Shown here in pieces: positions 10,564 to 20,685 of a stretch of 64,000 nucleotides of DNA. Each line of letters starts with the position of its first letter. Within the stretch, counting starts at the first letter, position 1. The stretch covers positions 62,001 through 126,000 of the forward strand of contig JAUCBJ010006218.1 in assembly GCA_032718475.1 (NCBI GenBank), written 5' to 3'. A program made the position numbers and the translations under genes. The stretch comes from Nemertoderma westbladi (lineage: Eukaryota > Xenacoelomorpha > Nemertodermatida > Nemertodermatidae). The notes under the pieces are model-generated. The model ran no database searches. It was given only the letters and a program-made list of their open reading frames with translations, and was not told where the DNA came from.

Positions 10564-11481
10564 TCACTCGGTGCTTGTAAGTGGGGTATCACTCTCTGAT
10601 CGTCCCAACCGCGCCAGTTCTAGTCGGCGCTGATTCAGTTTGGCTTGATTTTGTGTAAGCCTCCCTAGCTGGGCACGCAAATCATCCCGCACACGCTCTG
10701 CCTCTATCTCTCTCTCTCTGTACTCTCGTAAACTTCGCTTGGCCGACTCTGTCTCTCTCGCACCCATCTCAAGCTGCCTCGCCGGCTCGCTCTCTACTCT
10801 CATCTCCCGATCTCTACGCTCCTCGGCTCTCTCTCTATCCTCCCTTTCCCACTCTCTAACTATCTGGTCTAGCGCCGCAATTTCTAAATCATACGCCAGA
10901 TTTATTTCCAACACCCGTCTTTCTTTTGCGGAGGATGTAGCAGACTTATCGGTTGCGACGGACTCCCGCCGCCCCTCCGTCCTACTAACTTTCCCCCGCT
11001 TTCCGGGGTTCTCGCTGACTGACGAGACCGAATCCTCGGAGTTAACCTCGGATTCGCCCTCGTGCGGTCCCCTCCAACCCACTAATTTTATTTCCCGGGC
11101 ATCGACTGAGTATGGCCCTATGTACACTACACCAGGCCCCATACCCCTACGTTCCCATAGTTTAAACAGTTCGAAGGCAACCCCTCTCGCTCTCTCGCTG
11201 GCTAGTTCTCCCTGCCCAGAACGCTTTAAATAGTCAAAGTATCTGTTCGACTCACCTAGTTGCCTCTTCAACTTCACCTGGTCTATCTCGGCCCCTCCTT
11301 TCGCTTCTCTTAACTGCTCCCGGGTCGCGGCGTAGGCTCGTCGAAGTCGATCGCTGACCCCGACGTCCTCGTCGCCGACGTCTCCTCTATCTCTCCGGGT
11401 CTGGCGTTGTACCGGCGGCTCCACCGTCGCCGTTCCGGTGGGCCATTCGTTCAGCCTGTGGCTGGCCGGCGACATCGGCAA
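10564..11481 (-). CDS. Gag N-terminal / coiled-coil region
   Basis: This 305-codon frame covers the main structural part of gag. An N-terminal helical region (DRLRRAYAATREQLREAKGG) is followed by a compact segment with FELFKLWERRGMGPGVVYIG, then a long charged coiled coil (REYREREIEAERVRDDLRAQ) to the stop near ESDTPLTSTE. It overlaps the upstream frame that contains the probable gag ATG by 95 bases, so a frameshift separates them. I assign it by position after the 5' LTR; I do not recognise a named capsid family. Confidence 0.6.
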   Translation of the reverse strand: MPMSPASHRLNEWPTGTATVEPPVQRQTRRDRGDVGDEDVGVSDRLRRAYAATREQLREAKGGAEIDQVKLKRQLGESNRYFDYLKRSGQGELASERARGVAFELFKLWERRGMGPGVVYIGPYSVDAREIKLVGWRGPHEGESEVNSEDSVSSVSENPGKRGKVSRTEGRRESVATDKSATSSAKERRVLEINLAYDLEIAALDQIVREWEREDRERAEERRDREMRVESEPARQLEMGARETESAKRSLREYREREIEAERVRDDLRAQLGRLTQNQAKLNQRRLELARLGRSESDTPLTSTE

Positions 11482-11686
11482 GTCGACCGCCGTCGTGTGT
11501 CGACTCGTCTCTCTCTCCTCCCGACTCGCTCTCCGGTTGTAGACGGCCCCCCTCGTCTTGGGTTACCGGATCACCCGTTATCGATGGGTCCGGTGTCGTG
11601 GGTCGGTACCGTCGCGTCGCGGCCTCGCGGATCGTTAGATCGCCGTCCGGGGTCAGCGGCGGTATCGTCTCTCCTGTTCGACTCAT
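11387..11686 (-). pseudogene. Probable gag start of the LTR element
   Basis: The ATG at 11684-11686 is the first after the 5' LTR and leader, about 70 bases inside the right LTR boundary. The 99 codons are rich in Thr, Asp, Arg and Gly without a known domain. The frame ends at 11387 within the next gag frame, consistent with a frameshift. Confidence 0.5.
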
Positions 11687-11755
11687 CTCTTTGTATGTGA
11701 CTTAGGACAGCAGCTCAGATCTAAATACTGTTAGGACAGTTGTTGATCTAAATAC

Positions 11756-12322
11756 TGTGACGGGATCCACCCAGGATCCCGGTTTATCCGGTTTCTAATT
11801 TACGCGTCGTCCACGCCGTGTCTATATGAAAAGGTGAAGGAGTTATTGATCGCTGTATATAGTTTCAGGGTATAATAGTATAAGACAAGATAAGTATAAG
11901 TGAATAATATAAGTACACCGGTAAATGATATGCAATGGTGACTGGACGGAGATGACGGTATTTAGAGTTCCGGTACCGTCCTAACTAACTGACTTACTAT
12001 AAGTGAATGGGATAACATGATGACTGGTAATATATATTGCACGGTTGGCCACGTGGTGTTACTCAGTCGATGCTTTCCCCCCATTGGCTAATAACCTATT
12101 TCACACCCTCTGCCCTGCGGTGGTGTTTCCCCCCTCGCTGCTGTTACTCTCCTCTCTCTCAGGGGTGTAACCCCTGACCCCTATTGTGTGTGTGTTCTCT
12201 GGGGTTTCTCCTTCCCACTTTGTTGGGGTGACACGAGGTTGATATTGGTAATCAACCTCGTGTTCCCAATATTGCTTAAACCTCACTTTATGGGGTGGTT
12301 AGCGGAATTGAATAAGCTAACA
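11756..12322 (-). repeat. 5' LTR of the BEL/Pao element
   Basis: This is the partner of 4465-5031 with the same ends and length. Just inside it on the left, the leader has two copies of GATCTAAATACTG (about 11718-11757), the position where a primer-binding site is expected. I could not match it to a tRNA. Confidence 0.92.
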
Positions 12323-12327
12323 CTCAT

Positions 12328-12835
12328 CATTCATTATCATCAACCTATAAACCATTTAAACAGACCAGTGTTTACAATTCAATTACCTGGCCTCCCATCT
12401 AACATAGCAGTGAGTAACCTTATAGATTATTGTCATTGTATTCACTGGGAAGAGCTATTCATCTGGTGGGGTAATAACAAACTTACAGTTTATGTTTGAT
12501 TACTGTCTGGGTTAGAGTGAGTTATTAATAAATTTGGCAAGTAATATACTTCTCTGCAGTTTGGGCTATCCATTCAATAAATAGTAGTAGCTTACTAGGC
12601 CCACATGAGTACCAGCAACTGGTGTTTCTATCGTTGATTTGATGGCAATTTTCGTGTTTCCAATTTTGCTCACTCAGGGTACTGCGGTACTGGTTTGAGG
12701 GGCAGGTTCGTATAAAGCCAGCTTGCTGGCTTTCTAGTTGATAATTTATTATTAGTAACGTGGAATTTTCACTATCGACCATGTGAAAATAAATAGTCAC
12801 TTAGGGTTGGAGGAAATTTAAGGGAATAGCGGAAA
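12328..12835. other. Unannotated flank of the LTR insertion
   Basis: No coding or repeat signal is supported; short open frames here look random. Confidence 0.5.
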
Positions 12836-13044
12836 TAGAATATGAATAATAATATAAAACATAACTTTATATGCAACATCTAAACAATTTTTTTTCAATA
12901 TCAATATTTAATTGATATTGATTATTATACTGAATGTATTTCACTATTAGAATTAAGTAAACCCGCAATAATATCAAGTTTGCAACCAACATTAATTCCC
13001 CCGTACTACAACCTCATCATGTAACATTAAACTGTGGTCGACTA

Positions 13045-13050
13045 TTTATT
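13045..13050 (-). terminator. Poly(A) signal after peptide gene copy 1
   Basis: AATAAA on the minus strand is in the same place relative to the stop as in copy 2. Confidence 0.5.
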
Positions 13051-13066
13051 GTGGAGTTTTCTCGAA

Positions 13067-13249
13067 TCAACCTCGATCAGCTGCCTTCGATGCGATCTCA
13101 TCATGTAGCTCTTCCAGTCTCTCGGGAGACAGTCTTGCCGGTAGACACGATGCAACAATGCATCCACGGGGATTCTGTGGGTTACAACCATCTGTTGTGT
13201 AGATACAAATCAAAGTGAAAACTATTACATATAATCCATACGTCATCAT
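13067..13249 (-). CDS. Short secreted peptide, calcitonin/CGRP-like layout (copy 1)
   Basis: This 60-codon frame starts MMTYGLYVIVFTLICIYTT, a plausible signal peptide, and ends GRLEEL-type helix then SKAADRG. Residues 30-40 are C-IVAS-C-LPA-RL, the Cys-x4-Cys-x3-Arg-Leu pattern of CGRP-type N-termini. The C-terminal 30 codons match the longer paralogue at 32123-32488 almost exactly. The roughly 60-residue acidic propeptide and the Lys-Arg site present there are missing, replaced by a few residues (NPQNPRG). AATAAA lies about 17 bases after the stop. It may be a shortened variant or a decaying duplicate; two further Cys near residues 15 and 22 are new. Confidence 0.55.
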   Translation of the reverse strand: MMTYGLYVIVFTLICIYTTDGCNPQNPRGCIVASCLPARLSPERLEELHDEIASKAADRG

Positions 13250-13273
13250 TTTAAATTTTAACTATGTTTTTAA

Positions 13274-13292
13274 GGGGGGGGGGGGGGGGGGG
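13274..13292 (+). repeat. G homopolymer
   Basis: An uninterrupted run of about 19 G lies directly upstream (minus-strand sense) of the duplicated peptide block. Confidence 0.9.
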
Positions 13293-13830
13293 TACACCAA
13301 ATTTCAAAAAGTTGTCTTATACTTATGCATGCACAGAAATTTTCAGACTAATTGCTCAAAGATTGTAGAAGTTGAAGTTTGAATTTGACAATTTCATGAA
13401 AATAATATTTGGAGATAATCGACCTTTCATTATACTTTGTAATAGTAATTTCAATAGGTCTCCCTAAATTGAAATTGTTATAACTTTAAAACTAAAAGAG
13501 CTATTAAATAGCGGTTGTCAGATTTGGAAACAGTATTTAATCGTGTATTAAATAGATCATAAATATAATTTCGACATATTTTGGACCAAAATGGTTTACC
13601 CCCACCCCCCCCCATGTTTTGTATATAAATGATATATTAAATAGTAATACATAATATACACTATAGTATTACAGTGTAACGGTTTTCTGAAATTCAAACT
13701 CAAAATAACACTATGTATTCTAAAACGTATTCTACACTAAATTTAATTCACAATCCATAAAACCTTATCTTGTAACCAAGCAGGGTTAATAAGTTATATG
13801 CTTTATTGATTCTCTGTCATCATCATTATT
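13293..13830. other. AT-rich unannotated stretch
   Basis: I see no gene or repeat here apart from a short C run at 13605-13613. Confidence 0.5.
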
Positions 13831-13839
13831 TTGTTATGT

Positions 13840-14537
13840 GGATAGATATTTTTACAGAACACAAGCGAACACAGTAGAACACACCCGAAAAAAATCCAAA
13901 AACTGCCGAACACAATCGAACACAGTCGAAAATAGAAAGAGCACAAAAAAATAACACCGGGTTCCAACTTTTAGATAAAATTAGCCACGCGTTGCTTTTC
14001 TATAAGAAAATACCCGAAATTATTGAATAAAATTGTCGCGAAATTAAATATTCATTTCTTATCAGATCAGGCCTAGCCTAAGCCGACAACTAATAATTTA
14101 ACAAAGTAGTAGGCCTAAGTTCAGAAGTTAAGTGTGGTTAGCACCGGGACAGAGATCCCTACCGGTACCTGCCAGGGTAGGTACTTAACCAGGACTTTAT
14201 ATTCCAGTGCAGGATTAGGCAGGTAGGTACCGGTACCGGTACGTGACAGGTACGGACCCGGTAGGCTTCACTACATAGTTTGTTATACAGTACAGCAGTA
14301 CACAACAAATGATAGGCCCACCTGATAAGAAATGAATATTTAATTTCGCGACAATTTTATTCGATAATTTCGGGAATTTTCTTATAGAAAAGCAACGCGT
14401 GGCTAATTTTATCTAAAAGTTGGTACCCGGTGTTATTTTTTTTTGCTCTTTCTATTTTCGACTGTGTTCGATTGTGTTCGGCAGTTTTTGGAGTGTGTTG
14501 GGGTGTGTTCGCTTGTGTTCTGTAAAAAAAACTATCC
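13840..14537. mobile_element. Foldback element with about 225-bp terminal inverted repeats
   Basis: Arms 13840-14066 and about 14323-14537 are inverted copies beginning GGATAG, then a T-rich step into ACAGAACACAAGCGAACAC, and ending at CTTATCAG. The 255-bp centre has no ORF. The flanks TTGTTATGT (13831-13839) and TTGTTTTGT (14538-14546) differ at one base. If this is a target duplication, nine bases would suit a Mutator-like origin. There is no transposase, so it is non-autonomous. Confidence 0.8.
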
Positions 14538-14552
14538 TTGTTTTGTGGTCTG

Positions 14553-14760
14553 AATGACTCCCCAAAAGACTTCGAATGGATCTGTGTTATCATCAGCAGT
14601 AGACACAAATGTGGTCGAACCATCGTACAGTGATCTGATAGCTGCAATAATTTCCTCAGGAATCCCATATGCTGCCAGTATGCTGAACATACGTGGTCGG
14701 GAGACTGAGTCGAAGGCTTTAAAGAAGTCAACAAAGATAATCAGCCAGTTGTCTGTTTTT
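14553..14760 (-). mobile_element. RTE-like LINE scrap, diverged subfamily
   Basis: On the minus strand this short piece encodes the region from the IIFVDFFKAFDSVSRP motif to the strand before QGDT, with clear differences from the other copies. Both ends are truncated. It abuts the foldback element on one side and a TTAA-type MITE end on the other. Confidence 0.75.
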
Positions 14761-14769
14761 CTTTATTTA

Positions 14770-14860
14770 AGGGGGGGGGGGGGGGGTATGCCCCCCATGA
14801 ACCTTTTTTTTTAATGACTGTCAATTAGTGTTAAATGATAATATTGTTATTTGTCATTGC
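14770..14860 (-). mobile_element. End fragment of the TTAA-flanked MITE family
   Basis: TTTAA is followed by a long G run, TATGCCCCCC, ATGAACC, a poly-T and TGACTGTCAATTAGTGTTAAA. This matches, in inverse orientation, the right end of the element at 20686-21557. Only about 90 bp remain. Confidence 0.65.
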
Positions 14861-14982
14861 CAACCATTATTGTATATTAGATCACTCTCACATAGATTTA
14901 CTATGTATTCTTACTGGCCTACTGACGTACTACTGCCTAGGCCTATATAAATATTGGAATACTTAAAAGCATCTTATTTACA

Positions 14983-16022
14983 ATGACGCATCCACAGAAT
15001 ATTAATGTCGCAAATGATGAAAACGATCACAGTATTATTGCTCGTATTATTTCATCAACGGATGACCCTGAAATAAAGAATTGTTTAAGCTGCTGGTCCC
15101 CGGAGGAGACAGGAACTGCAATCACCAAAAAACTTAACAAATGTCCAACCAGCCAACTTCGCAAGACAGCCCTTTACATGGGATGTGAAAGGGCGAATGA
15201 CAACCTCTATAAGGCGCAATTAGTAGTTGAGGTTGTTAAATCAATTGAACGTTTCCTACCTGAGGAATGCGCGAACTGTGGGGCTTACTACTCATGCGAG
15301 TTCGGAGAGAAAACCGCTATTCAATGTTTTATTTGTCAACGAGGTGTTCACAGTGGTTGTGTCACTGATCCACCGCAAACATAAGAATATAAAGCACTAA
15401 CATCGGCCCGCGGATTTGTCTGGGTATGCCTCTATTGCCAAAAACGGGCCATAGCTGGCAAAGCTATTATTCGCGATAAAGAAGGCAAATCCATTGCCGG
15501 TATTCGTAAGCGTCAAATTCTAGGCGCAGTGGCTACGACTGAAGGAGTACCGTTGTCCGAACAAATGAGGATTAAGGAACTGCAAACGAGAAGTCAAACA
15601 GTCAATGGGCCAAGTCAGTTCGAGGGTTCTCTGTCTGTTCATTCTCTGTCACTTTTCTGTCTCTTTTCACTGAGTTCTAACGTCACTACATTCTCACCAT
15701 TACCAACACCGATACTGGTAGAGACAACACTGATAGTGTTGTACAACCAATTCACCGTCAGTACTGGTATATGGATTCGACCAACCAAACTCAAGTTAGT
15801 CGACTACAAAACCGCTTTGATATACTGGACGATGAAGATAATGATGTTGTCGATTTAGGTTCTGTTCATTATGAAACAGAGGATGAAGGGGTAAATCCCA
15901 ACAGTACTGTTGGTAGAGAGACGTCACCGGTATCACACATCCACAATAAATCGGAACCTCATTCTACAAACAGCAGCAATGAAAATAGACCTGAAAATAG
16001 ACCATCGGTTCTTTCGCAATGA
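14983..16022 (+). pseudogene. CR1-like ORF1, N-terminal PHD region
   Basis: The start ATG at 14983 gives MTHPQNINVANDEND. The PHD-like zinc pattern runs CANC, then CFIC, HSGC and, after a TAA at 15382-15384, VWVCLYC. The stop therefore falls inside the finger. The frame continues past it (ARGFVWVC, KSIAGIRKRQI), and a further frame at 15771-16022 holds the acidic segment FDILDDEDNDVVDLG. This was an RNA- or chromatin-binding ORF1 protein. Confidence 0.7.
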
Positions 16023-16280
16023 GAACTGCCAGTTTGGACGATCGGGACGAGGCTGTACATCCAAAACGTTGTCTTAAATTTTTAAACAAAGGAAAATCAA
16101 GCCAGGGTGGCTGCACTAAGGGGACGTCCTGTAGGTACTTTCATCCCACACTGTGCCGCAATTCTGTCAACGAAAAACAATGCCTTAATGGCAGATTTAA
16201 CTTCTACCATATCCGTGGGACCGTGGCACTCAACGTGTCAAGAGGCTGCAGCAAAATCGCGTGGAAGACAGATATAATAT
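16019..16280 (+). pseudogene. CR1-like ORF1, CCCH zinc-finger region
   Basis: CTKGTSCRYFHP is a C-x5-C-x3-H finger preceded by a Cys 13 residues upstream. A second copy (CLNGRFNFYH) has Asn where the middle Cys should be. The frame is then lost by one base; in another frame RVKRLQQNRVEDRYNIREL leads into the right-hand half at 17123 once the RTE copy is ignored. Confidence 0.65.
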
Positions 16281-16290
16281 CAGGGAACTA

Positions 16291-17112
16291 CTACTAGTAT
16301 CGGCATGCTGCATTGCAGCTGCATTTTTAAGAATGCTGTGCCGGCTTGTCGACAAAATTGCGCCGCCACAACTCCCTATCACCCATGACATTTGCTAGAT
16401 CATCCGCATCTTCAAGGCCAGTGTCCTTTAAGATGCGTCTCAAGAAAGTCGTGGGCTGTCCACCATGCTTATTCACTCCATGAGGCTGCCAAAGTACAAG
16501 ATTATGCACTGGCTGGTCCTGCAAAGCGGAGGCGATTTTGTTCTAGTGTCAAGCTTGGGGGAACCAATGAGACACCTCCAATGTTATATAGTGTATGGTT
16601 GGAGATGTGTGCATTATACTTGACACAATGAACCCGGCGTAGCATTCTTGTGAATGTGCCATCCAGATATTTGGTGTCCTCAGCAGTTAGAGCCCAGCAT
16701 GGACTCCCATAGAGGAGTACTGGAACTACTGCTGCTCTAAATAATCGGACCTTAAGTTTCCGATTAATTCTCGGTGACTTCCAAATCCTGGAAAGCCTAT
16801 TCAAGGCTACCCATGCCTTTCCCTTACGTATTCGAAGGTCCTCACCTGACTTCCGGATCCATGATCCCAGGTAACAGAAGTCGTCCACATGCTCAAGCAT
16901 ACCATCCTTTGAACTTATGCTCATCCGATCAGAGACTTGCTGAGAACTTTCAAAGTTAACTGTCAAAACTTTGGTCTTTCTGGAGTTAATAAAAAGACCA
17001 ACACTAGAAGCAGCATGTTCTAATGAGCTGAGGAGCCGTTGGGCTCCCTCTAGTGATTCTGAGAGTACTCCTCAGCAAAGTCTAGATCAGTTAGGTACTT
17101 GGCAGGATTTGG
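16291..17112 (-). mobile_element. RTE-like LINE, 5'-truncated (copy C) inside CR1
   Basis: This copy runs from the (TAG)n tail to within the RT. The 10-bp duplication CAGGGAACTA flanks it at 16281-16290 and 17113-17122, so the boundaries are exact. An internal deletion of about 30 bases removes GHCFRRED (near 16520). The break falls inside CR1 ORF1. Confidence 0.93.
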
Positions 17113-17122
17113 CAGGGAACTA

Positions 17123-18207
17123 AGTGTTGGGCTACAAGGGAATAACATAGTCTCCCAGAGCTACACCAAGTCGAACCTCCCTCCTTATAGAGAAATCGAC
17201 GAACCAGATACCAATGGTCAAATCCAGCAGCGTAACGTGGAATGCTATCGCTATAGTGAAGCTCAGACTTTGCGGACCACGGATCAGAGTTCTTTTTTAG
17301 AGAACGCCTTGGCGGAAATGCAGAACTCGTTTGCTATGCAAATGTCTCAGATGCAGGATCAAATACTGGGAATGCAGCGCCAGTTCTCTCACCAACTTCA
17401 GCAGTTGGTGCAGCTACAGGCCCAGGCAGCTGCATCCCCACCTCAAACCCAATACTATACTCAGCAACCGAGTGTCCAGAACACACAACAAATGCAAGGT
17501 TTTGCCCAGTCGGGCCAGGTTCATATAGTACCGGTATCCAACCCAACCCAAATTATGGTGTAAACCATGGCTCTTACAGTTATGTAAATAATTTTGGGGA
17601 TACCATTTTTCATAGAGGAATTAGTGCCAATAACAATTTTCGCACTCAATATAATAACTTTGAATTGAATAATAATGAAGCCAAAATGCAAAACTCTGTT
17701 GGTTCTTCCCCTAAGGAAAATATAAATGCAAATTTTACCAATTTACATAATATTAAGAGCCAGGGCTACACGAATAATTTCAATTGTGCTCCAAGTAATA
17801 CTAACCTTACTACCGGTTCTACAAACACTATTAGTAGTAGTAATACTCATACTACTACTAATAGTAGTAACCAAAAAGGGCTCAGTGATGGCAATTTTTC
17901 TATCTACACGAATTGTTATCAAAATAATATTAATCAACATTTTGTTGTACTAAATATCCAAGGGCTACATTTTCAAGGCCAGCCATCTAAAGTACCACAT
18001 ATTCAGGACTTGGCTAATTCTTGTCCCCAATTTATTGCCCTAACCGAAAACCATTTAAATAGTAAGTTTTTGGATGCTGAATTAAAAGTACCAGGCTATA
18101 CCTTAGTTAGGGCTGACCAGGATTCTAGAGCCAAAGGAGGTGCCGGTATATATATAAATGATAATATTGTTTTCACAATAATCCAAAAATACTCAAACTG
18201 TTTGTGA
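17123..18207 (+). pseudogene. CR1-like ORF1 C-terminus, linker and start of endonuclease
   Basis: A Met/Gln-rich helix (QMSQMQDQILGMQRQF, QQLVQLQAQAAA) suggests the ORF1 coiled coil, ending at the stop near 17563. From 17665 an Asn/Ser/Thr-rich linker leads into the APE endonuclease: FVVLNIQGL, FIALTENHLN (catalytic Glu), VPGYTLVRADQDSRAKGG and AGIYIND. The frame ends at 18207 and shifts by one. Confidence 0.7.
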
Positions 18208-18676
18208 ATTCTTGGCTGTTCATTTTCAGTGTAGTGATACCCTAGTATTTGTAGTATATCGGCCTCCTTCCTGTGAAATAAAATTATTTAAGGAGTGTTT
18301 AAATAGGATTGAAAATATTACTGAATGCGAAAATTTCAATAATAGTAGACTCCTAATCTCTGGGGACTTTAATTTTCCCAACATTTCTTGGTGCAGGGAC
18401 ACTTTTTCATCTCACTCTCCAATAGCATCTATATATTATCAGGGCAATGCATTGCTTGGATTAATGTCACGCTGGTTTATGACCCAGGTCGTTGACAAAC
18501 CAACCCGCTTGAACAGTACCATCGATCTACTTATTATCAACGATTTAGACTACATAGACAAAGTAAATGTATATGGTAGCAATTATTCAGACCACAATGT
18601 TGTACAAATTTTCACGAGTACAATAGAAGCAAACACACAACACAATATAGAACGCAATAACGTACCGGTGAAATAA
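18206..18676 (+). pseudogene. CR1-like endonuclease, C-terminal half
   Basis: It continues directly with FLAVHFQCSDT, FVVYRPPS, LLISGDFNFPNISW (the GDFN motif) and YSDHNVVQ (catalytic Asp-His). VDKPTRLNSTIDLLIIN is the usual stretch between them. All the main endonuclease landmarks remain, so the break at 18207 is a recent small indel rather than heavy decay. Confidence 0.78.
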
Positions 18677-19133
18677 TTTAAGAACCTGAACTTTATTTCT
18701 GAAAAAAACTGATTGGGTATCCGTGAAATCAGAAATTAAAGAAACAGATTGGTCAGAATTATTTCGAGATAAAACGGGACCAAAAAGTTGAAATTTTGTT
18801 ACAAAATTTAGAATCTATTTGCGAAAGTAACGTTCCACCGAGAAAACCAAATTCCAAAGCAAAAATTCCCTTAGAGAGACGGTCATTATTTAAAAAAACA
18901 AACAAAGTTGTAGAAAATAATAATAATTTCAACGTCAAAAGTGAAAATAGCCAAATTAAATTCCGATTTTACTAAACTCGATTCAGAGTTATATCTATCT
19001 CGCCAGCATGAATCAAAAAGGAACGAAATTAATGCCGTTAATAAAATCAAAGTAAATCCGAAATTTTTTTTTCCTTTGCTAACACGAAACGTAAGGATAA
19101 AGTAAATGAGTTTTTTCCAATCTAATTGCAGTT

Positions 19134-19375
19134 CTTAGGGTCTACTCACCCTCAGAGTTCTTTAAAGTCGATCAAGATATCAGACTAACTGATGTCCCGA
19201 TTACATTAGAACTTATTATCATGGCTATTGATAAGCAATATGCAGCCTCATCGGCAGGTCCTGATGGTATTCCAGCTCTTCTACTCAAATCATGTAAGAA
19301 TGAGTTGGCCCATATGGCTTACATTTGGTTTTTTTATTCACTGTTTGGTGGGATTTTTTTTAATGTATCATAGGA
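19134..19375 (+). pseudogene. CR1-like RT, N-terminal scrap
   Basis: AIDKQYAASSAGPDGIPALL matches the first RT block of CR1-like elements (the Asp-Gly-Ile-Pro turn). After ELAHMAYIWFF the sequence runs into the palindromic array structure beginning at about 19320. Confidence 0.7.
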
Positions 19376-19380
19376 CCGAA

Positions 19381-20050
19381 TTATTTCGCGCAAAAATTAA
19401 TTGTTTCGCGTAAAAATTAATTGTTTCGCGTAAAAATTAATTGTTTCGCGCAAAAATTAATTGTTCGCGCAAAAATTAATTGTTTCGCGCAAAAATTAAT
19501 TGTTTCGCGTAAAATTATTTCCGCTTTCGCGCAAATATTCCCATTTGTTTCGCGCAAAAATTAATTGTTACGCGCAAAAATTATTTGTTTCGCGCAAACC
19601 TATTAATTCCGCATACGCGCAAAAATTGTTTCCGCTTACGCGCAAAAATTAATTGTTACGCGCAAAAATTCCCAATTATTTTCGCGCAAAAAATTCCCAA
19701 TTCCGCTTACGCGCAAAAATTCCCTATTGTTACCCGCGCAAAAATTCCCAATTGTTACGCGCACCCAAAAAATAATTGTTTCGCGCAAAAATTAATTGTT
19801 TCGCGTAAAAATTAATTGTTTCGGGCAAAAATCAATTGTTACGCGTAAAAATTAATTGTTTCGGGCAAAAATCAATTGTTACGCGCAAAAATTAATTGTT
19901 ACGCGCAAAAATTAATTGTTTCGCGCAAAAATTAATTGTTTCGCGTAAAAATTTATTGTTTCGCGCAAAAATTAATTGTTACGCGCAAAAATTATTTGTT
20001 TCGCGCAAATATTATTTGTTTCGCGCAAAAATTAATTGTTACGCGCAAAA
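19381..20050 (+). repeat. 20-bp GCGC minisatellite, left array
   Basis: About thirty units of TTTCGCGCAAAAATTAATTG with variants (ACGCGC, CGCGTAAAA) are present. The middle (19505-19760) is more degenerate, with CCCAATT insertions. Confidence 0.92.
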
Positions 20051-20685
20051 ATAATACATAAATCACATAAATCTTCCTCTGTTATTTCAGTCATTTCTCT
20101 TTGAATACCAAGTTCCCGAACTCTCGCCATTATACAAGAACGACTAACTCCCAACATTGTTGCAATTTGAGACCAAGTAAAGCCGCAGTCTTTCAAATAT
20201 CGTATATCGAATTCCGGCCTACCGACTGGGTTGATGGAATTACTTAGATTACTGGTAGTTTGCAGTCTTAATACACCTTCAACTATTGTAGTGCAACATT
20301 GACTCCCGGCGCCGACATTATCTGTAGGTGCAGAAACTAATGCGTTTCGAAGAAATAATAATCTATTAAAATAATCTATCCCCGCTGTATTATCGTCCAC
20401 ATTTATGTCGTTTACGTGATTTAAACAAGATATTGAATTTTCAAGCCTTTGAAGCAATTCATCCCTGGAAGAAGAATCGGTTGATCTCGCCATGGCATCC
20501 CCTCCCCTGTTTTCTTCTAAGAATCGCTCGGTTTGCTCCATAAGTGAATGTATCTCGTACGAAAGATGGATGCTTTCAGGCGATATGTACTCATCTGATT
20601 GATTCTGCAACATGATACCACAACTGGGGCAAAAGTTATCGGAAGTTATGTTAACTTCGTGCCGACAGTGCCGGCATAAACTTAA
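20032..20685 (-). pseudogene. Zinc-ribbon/HTH protein, truncated transposase-like gene
   Basis: Read on the minus strand, it begins after a MITE insertion with LSLCRHC and a second CPSC pair (zinc ribbon). It continues through a helical region to GRPEFDIRYLKDCGFTWSQI, then ATMLGVSRSCIMARVRELGI, a helix-turn-helix. In animal mobile elements this GRP-HTH block usually precedes an integrase-like DDE domain. Here the frame ends in the GCGC array ten residues past EITEEDL, so the catalytic part is missing. The true start is ATG at 21571-21573, separated by the MITE. I assign it to a transposase N-terminus by memory of the family, not by search. Confidence 0.55.

Larger units (their letters stand above)
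4465..12322 (-). mobile_element. BEL/Pao-type LTR retrotransposon lacking most of pol
   Basis: Two 567-bp direct repeats (4465-5031 and 11756-12322) bound the element. Both read TGTTAG...CACA on the minus strand, and the element is flanked by the 5-bp duplication CTCAT (4460-4464 and 12323-12327). Five-base duplications suit BEL/Pao. The minus strand encodes gag-like coiled coils, a CCHC knuckle preceded by the BEL-type Cys/His cluster, and a retropepsin-like protease, in that order from the right LTR. Between the protease and the 3' LTR there are only low-complexity repeats and an RTE insertion, with no YxDD box, RNase H or integrase motif in the translations. It would need another element's enzymes to move. 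Confidence 0.88.
12838..13262 (-). repeat. Duplicated block containing peptide gene copy 1
   Basis: From just before the ATG to about 230 bases after the stop, this block matches 31880-32497. That includes the noncoding part with ATATCAATATTTAATTGATA and CCCGCAATAATATCAAG. Similarity stops sharply on both sides, so the unit is a roughly 430-600 bp duplication. Confidence 0.8.
14960..19375 (+). mobile_element. CR1-like LINE, 5' part (ORF1, endonuclease, start of RT)
   Basis: Successive + strand frames encode a PHD-type finger, a CCCH finger, a Gln-rich coiled coil, an Asn/Ser-rich linker, an APE endonuclease and the start of the RT. The protein resumes at about 23214 (GHITPIFKKG), so this and 23214-25540 are one element split by later insertions. 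CR1-like LINEs are known to carry PHD domains in ORF1. Several stops and frameshifts make it inactive. Confidence 0.82.
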
